Assembly: GCF_000764305.2 (NCBI RefSeq)
Contig: NW_025933189.1
Location: 1-64,000, forward strand
Direction: 5' to 3'
DNA length: 64,000 nucleotides
Source: Hyalella azteca
Taxonomy: Eukaryota; Arthropoda; Malacostraca; Amphipoda; Hyalellidae
The number at the start of each line of letters is the position of its first letter. The first letter of the stretch is position 1. A program made the translations under genes and the position numbers. Positions 61,596 to 64,000 of the stretch are shown one piece after another. The notes beneath the pieces are model-generated. The model did no database searches and was not told the DNA's origin. It worked only from the letters and a program-made list of their open reading frames with translations.

Positions 61596-61650
61596 GTCGT
61601 GCTGAAGGTGCTTCTCCAGACCGCCGTGCTGAAGGTGCTTCTCCAGACCG
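61596..61650. repeat. Tandem duplication, 27 bp unit, 2 copies, next to adapter
   Basis: GCTGAAGGTGCTTCTCCAGA occurs twice within CCG-bounded units. The array ends immediately before the Nextera sequence, so its true length is unknown. Confidence 0.9.
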
Positions 61651-61653
61651 TCT

Positions 61654-61672
61654 AGATGTGTATAAGAGACAG
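61654..61672. other. Nextera transposase end sequence (assembly artefact)
   Basis: AGATGTGTATAAGAGACAG is the exact 19 bp Tn5 mosaic-end adapter. It follows a 27 bp duplicated unit (ending at about 61649) and precedes the start of a 71 bp minisatellite. Only TCT of the other adapter half remains on its left. Confidence 0.95.
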
Positions 61673-61885
61673 GTGTTAGGCAGTGTGGAGAGACCGCTAT
61701 CACCTGCAGAGCCAGCAGTGTACATGGTGGACAGTGTAGAGCAGTGTTAGGCAGTGTGAAGAGATCGCTGCCACCTGCAGAGCCAGCAGTGTACATGGTG
61801 GGCAGTGTAGAGCAGTGTTAGGCAGTGTGGAGAGACCGCTGCCACCTGCAGAGCTAGCAATGTACAAGGTTTGTAACGGAGAGCA
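61673..61885. repeat. Minisatellite family C, 71 bp unit, 3 copies
   Basis: GTGTTAGGCAGTGTGGAGAG, ACCGCTGCCACCTGCAGAGC and CAGCAGTGTACATGGTGG are the parts of a unit. The array starts at the first base after the adapter. Confidence 0.92.
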
Positions 61886-62821
61886 GTGTTAAAAGTCAGT
61901 TATGGGAGGCAGACGAAAAGCATATGCTCTGCCTGCGCTATTAACTTTCTGAATGAAATATATTGATGAATATTGTGGGAGTTCGATGGAGGCTTCAAAT
62001 TCAACATGAATCAAGCCTCGGACACAATTGAAGATCCTTCTTTCATGAGTGATAATTATCTAGTAACTGACGACGAATTGATCCGACGATTATAATCATT
62101 GATACGATGATCATAATCATTATTCAAGTCTATAACTATCGGTCAGCTGACGGTAACTCTCGATGCCAGGTTTGCATAGATACAAATTTGATTGAAACAC
62201 GGTAAATTTGTCAGTAAATTAAAAGTTTTAACTGGAAAACATAACTAATACCCAGCCATTATGCGTAACACATCAGCTCTACAAGCAGGTGTGTTAGCAC
62301 TCTGACGCTACGAAATTTCAGCTCTAGCGCACCTCTGGGACGACAGCATAATTACAGCTGCAAATAAAAAGCAGGTATCGACAAGATAGTTTAAATTGTA
62401 CAACTAACGTTTTGCCAAAAGTTTTTTTAACATTAGCTGGAAAATTATTTAATGATTCTACTTAAAAAAATTCTGCAACACTTCTTGTTTATTACGAAGA
62501 TTAGGCCAACGCAATAACATTTAAGAGCACGGAGCAAAAATGCGTGCGGTGTGAAATCTCGGAAAATTTTGCTGGTCTTGCAGCTTGGAAACAAAAAGCG
62601 GGCATTACTGAGCCCCGGTACACCAGGCCTGATAAGCGCTCCAGCGTCGACGCCTTCAAATTTTCCAGAAATTCACAAATACGGAGAGGCGCTCGTCACG
62701 CCTCCGTGTTTGCTAAAACACGAGCAAAAAGATTTTTATTGTAGTGAAACAAAAGCGGATCTTAAAACAACCATAAACAGGGGTAAGCATCGCATCCAGG
62801 CTCCGGGCACAACGATCTAAA
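61886..62821. other. Unique DNA, no gene seen
   Basis: Two overlapping plus-strand frames at 62544-62820 (66 and 89 codons) are unrecognised. Confidence 0.5.
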
Positions 62822-62913
62822 AACTACGACAAACACGGGCAAACACTAGCGTCAAGCGCTGCGTCTGCTGGTCTAAGAACAACAAACACGAGCATGCACT
62901 AGCGTCAAGCGCA
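62822..62913. repeat. Minisatellite family A, about 53 bp unit, about 1.7 copies
   Basis: AACACTAGCGTCAAGCGCTG and CTGGTCTAAGAACAACAAAC match the array at 48742-49030. Confidence 0.9.
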
Positions 62914-63160
62914 TATTCGTAAAGTTCGTTAACTCTTGCTACGATATTCGTAAAGTTCGTTAACTCTTGCTACGATATTCGTGAGTTCTCGCTACCACTT
63001 GCTACGATATATTCGTGAGAGTTTGTTACCACTTGCTACGATATTCGTGAGAGTTCGTTACCACTTGCTACGGTATTCGTGAGAATTCTTTATCACTTGC
63101 TACGATATTCGAGAGAGTTCGTTGCCACTTGCTACGATATCCGTGAGAGTTCGTAATCAC
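62914..63160. repeat. Minisatellite, about 31 bp unit, about 8 copies
   Basis: CTTGCTACGATATTCGTGAG with AGTTCGTTACCA is repeated. The first two copies are shorter (ATATTCGTAAAGTTCGTTAA). Confidence 0.92.
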
Positions 63161-64000
63161 CAAAGCATTCACGACGCCCACAAGCTGATGTCAAACACGT
63201 GTCACTACGGAAACTTTTCTTACTGATGAACATAAAAGAAATAAGTCCTATATATAGATTTTCAACAAGGAAATGCTCTTTACAATTATTGCATAAATAT
63301 TACTATACACAAAATTTTCTGGACTGATATCTCGCAGATAACATGTCAATGAGTTATTTCATATCGTGAAGATTGTATTATCTTTTTATCGTTAGTACCA
63401 GTAATTTATTATATATGAATGATATATATACACAATTATCACAGGTGGCTGTCGAAACAACCATGCACCAACCCATGTCGGAACGCGTCTCATTATTCCG
63501 GCGATTCGGAATTATTTCCTCTTTAATTTACATGCACGTCTCGGCAAGACCATGCACATAAATGGGACAGCTAGGTAATTTTTCCTCACTAAGAGCTCGT
63601 CCAAACAGTTTTATTATTATTATTAAATTAACAGAATTTTGTTCACTCCTGTATAGGCGAAATATATATATATATTCAATGCAAAACTTCTGGCGAGTCT
63701 TCCATTGAATATATATATATATATAGTTGCATGTTTTCCTTGCGCTTCTCGTGCTTCTAAAACTGGTTTAACGTGTACAAATGCATGACTTATAAACATG
63801 CGGTATATGCTGCTGGTATAGCGGTGGCAAAAGGAGTAATTAATGAAGATGGCTTCGGCTAGAAGAATGTGCTTGCTTTGAATCTTGCGAAGAAGAAAGT
63901 GAAATATTCCTGATTTCGAAGAGCATTTGACTGGTCATGGAAGTTGAACTTTTTGTGCATCCGCTGGGAGCTTCATGCTTCGATCCGATCCAATTTGATG
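63161..64000. other. Unique DNA, no gene seen
   Basis: Apart from the AT-rich palindrome at 63662-63722, only short frames are present. Confidence 0.5.
63662..63722. repeat. Perfect 20 bp AT-rich inverted repeat
   Basis: An AT run ending in TATTCAATG (63662-63681) is complemented exactly by CATTGAATA and an AT run (63703-63722), with a 21-base loop. It is a candidate cruciform. Confidence 0.9.

Noticed and set aside
61401..61796. 131-codon minus-strand frame at 61.4-61.8 kb
   Set aside because: It runs through the adapter at 61654-61672 and through two tandem arrays.

Overview
This window looks like gene-poor nuclear DNA from an animal, most probably an arthropod. The reasons are AT-rich non-coding sequence without operons or bacterial-style genes, a spliced coding exon with a consensus GTAAGT donor, a decayed mariner-family transposase, several short non-autonomous DNA transposons, and an unusually high density of minisatellites. 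I cannot name the species. I found no rRNA, tRNA, CRISPR array or intact transposase by eye. Most open frames are either translations of tandem repeats whose unit length is a multiple of three, or chance frames in unique DNA.

Layout. 1-7 kb: AT-rich DNA with small tandem arrays (28, 16, 48 and 17 bp units) and one arm of a GACG-rich inverted-repeat element. 7.2-8.2 kb: the only confident gene part, a 5' coding exon on the minus strand (338 codons plus 2 nt) ending in a perfect splice donor. The protein is Ser/Thr-rich and probably disordered, and I do not recognise it. Its next exons would lie below 7.18 kb, perhaps outside the window. 9-24 kb: large purine-rich arrays (21, about 60, 31, 15 and 39 bp units), two of them with exact higher-order periods (124 and 309 bp). 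Between them lie a hAT-like element with GCTACC-rich ends, a broken mariner transposase, a TTAA-flanked inverted-repeat element, a 0.9 kb foldback element and a 148 bp TA-flanked miniature element. 24-48 kb: mostly unique AT-rich DNA with isolated arrays and a 67-69 bp hairpin sequence present at 29.5 and 42.8 kb. 48-63 kb: a tangle of minisatellites in which four families each occur at two loci, and a 1.13 kb long palindrome with a second foldback element nested in it.

Two pieces of Nextera transposase-adapter sequence are embedded in the assembly, a full 38 bp mate-pair junction at 51,067-51,104 and a 19 bp half at 61,654-61,672. Both lie next to minisatellites that recur elsewhere in the window. 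The order and contiguity of the 48-63 kb part should therefore not be trusted, and an N at 57,042 falls at a repeat-in-repeat junction. I see no genes acting together as a system here. The noteworthy biology is the repeat structure: foldback arms that carry their own microsatellite, a minisatellite that appears to have grown from one arm of a palindrome, and higher-order arrays.
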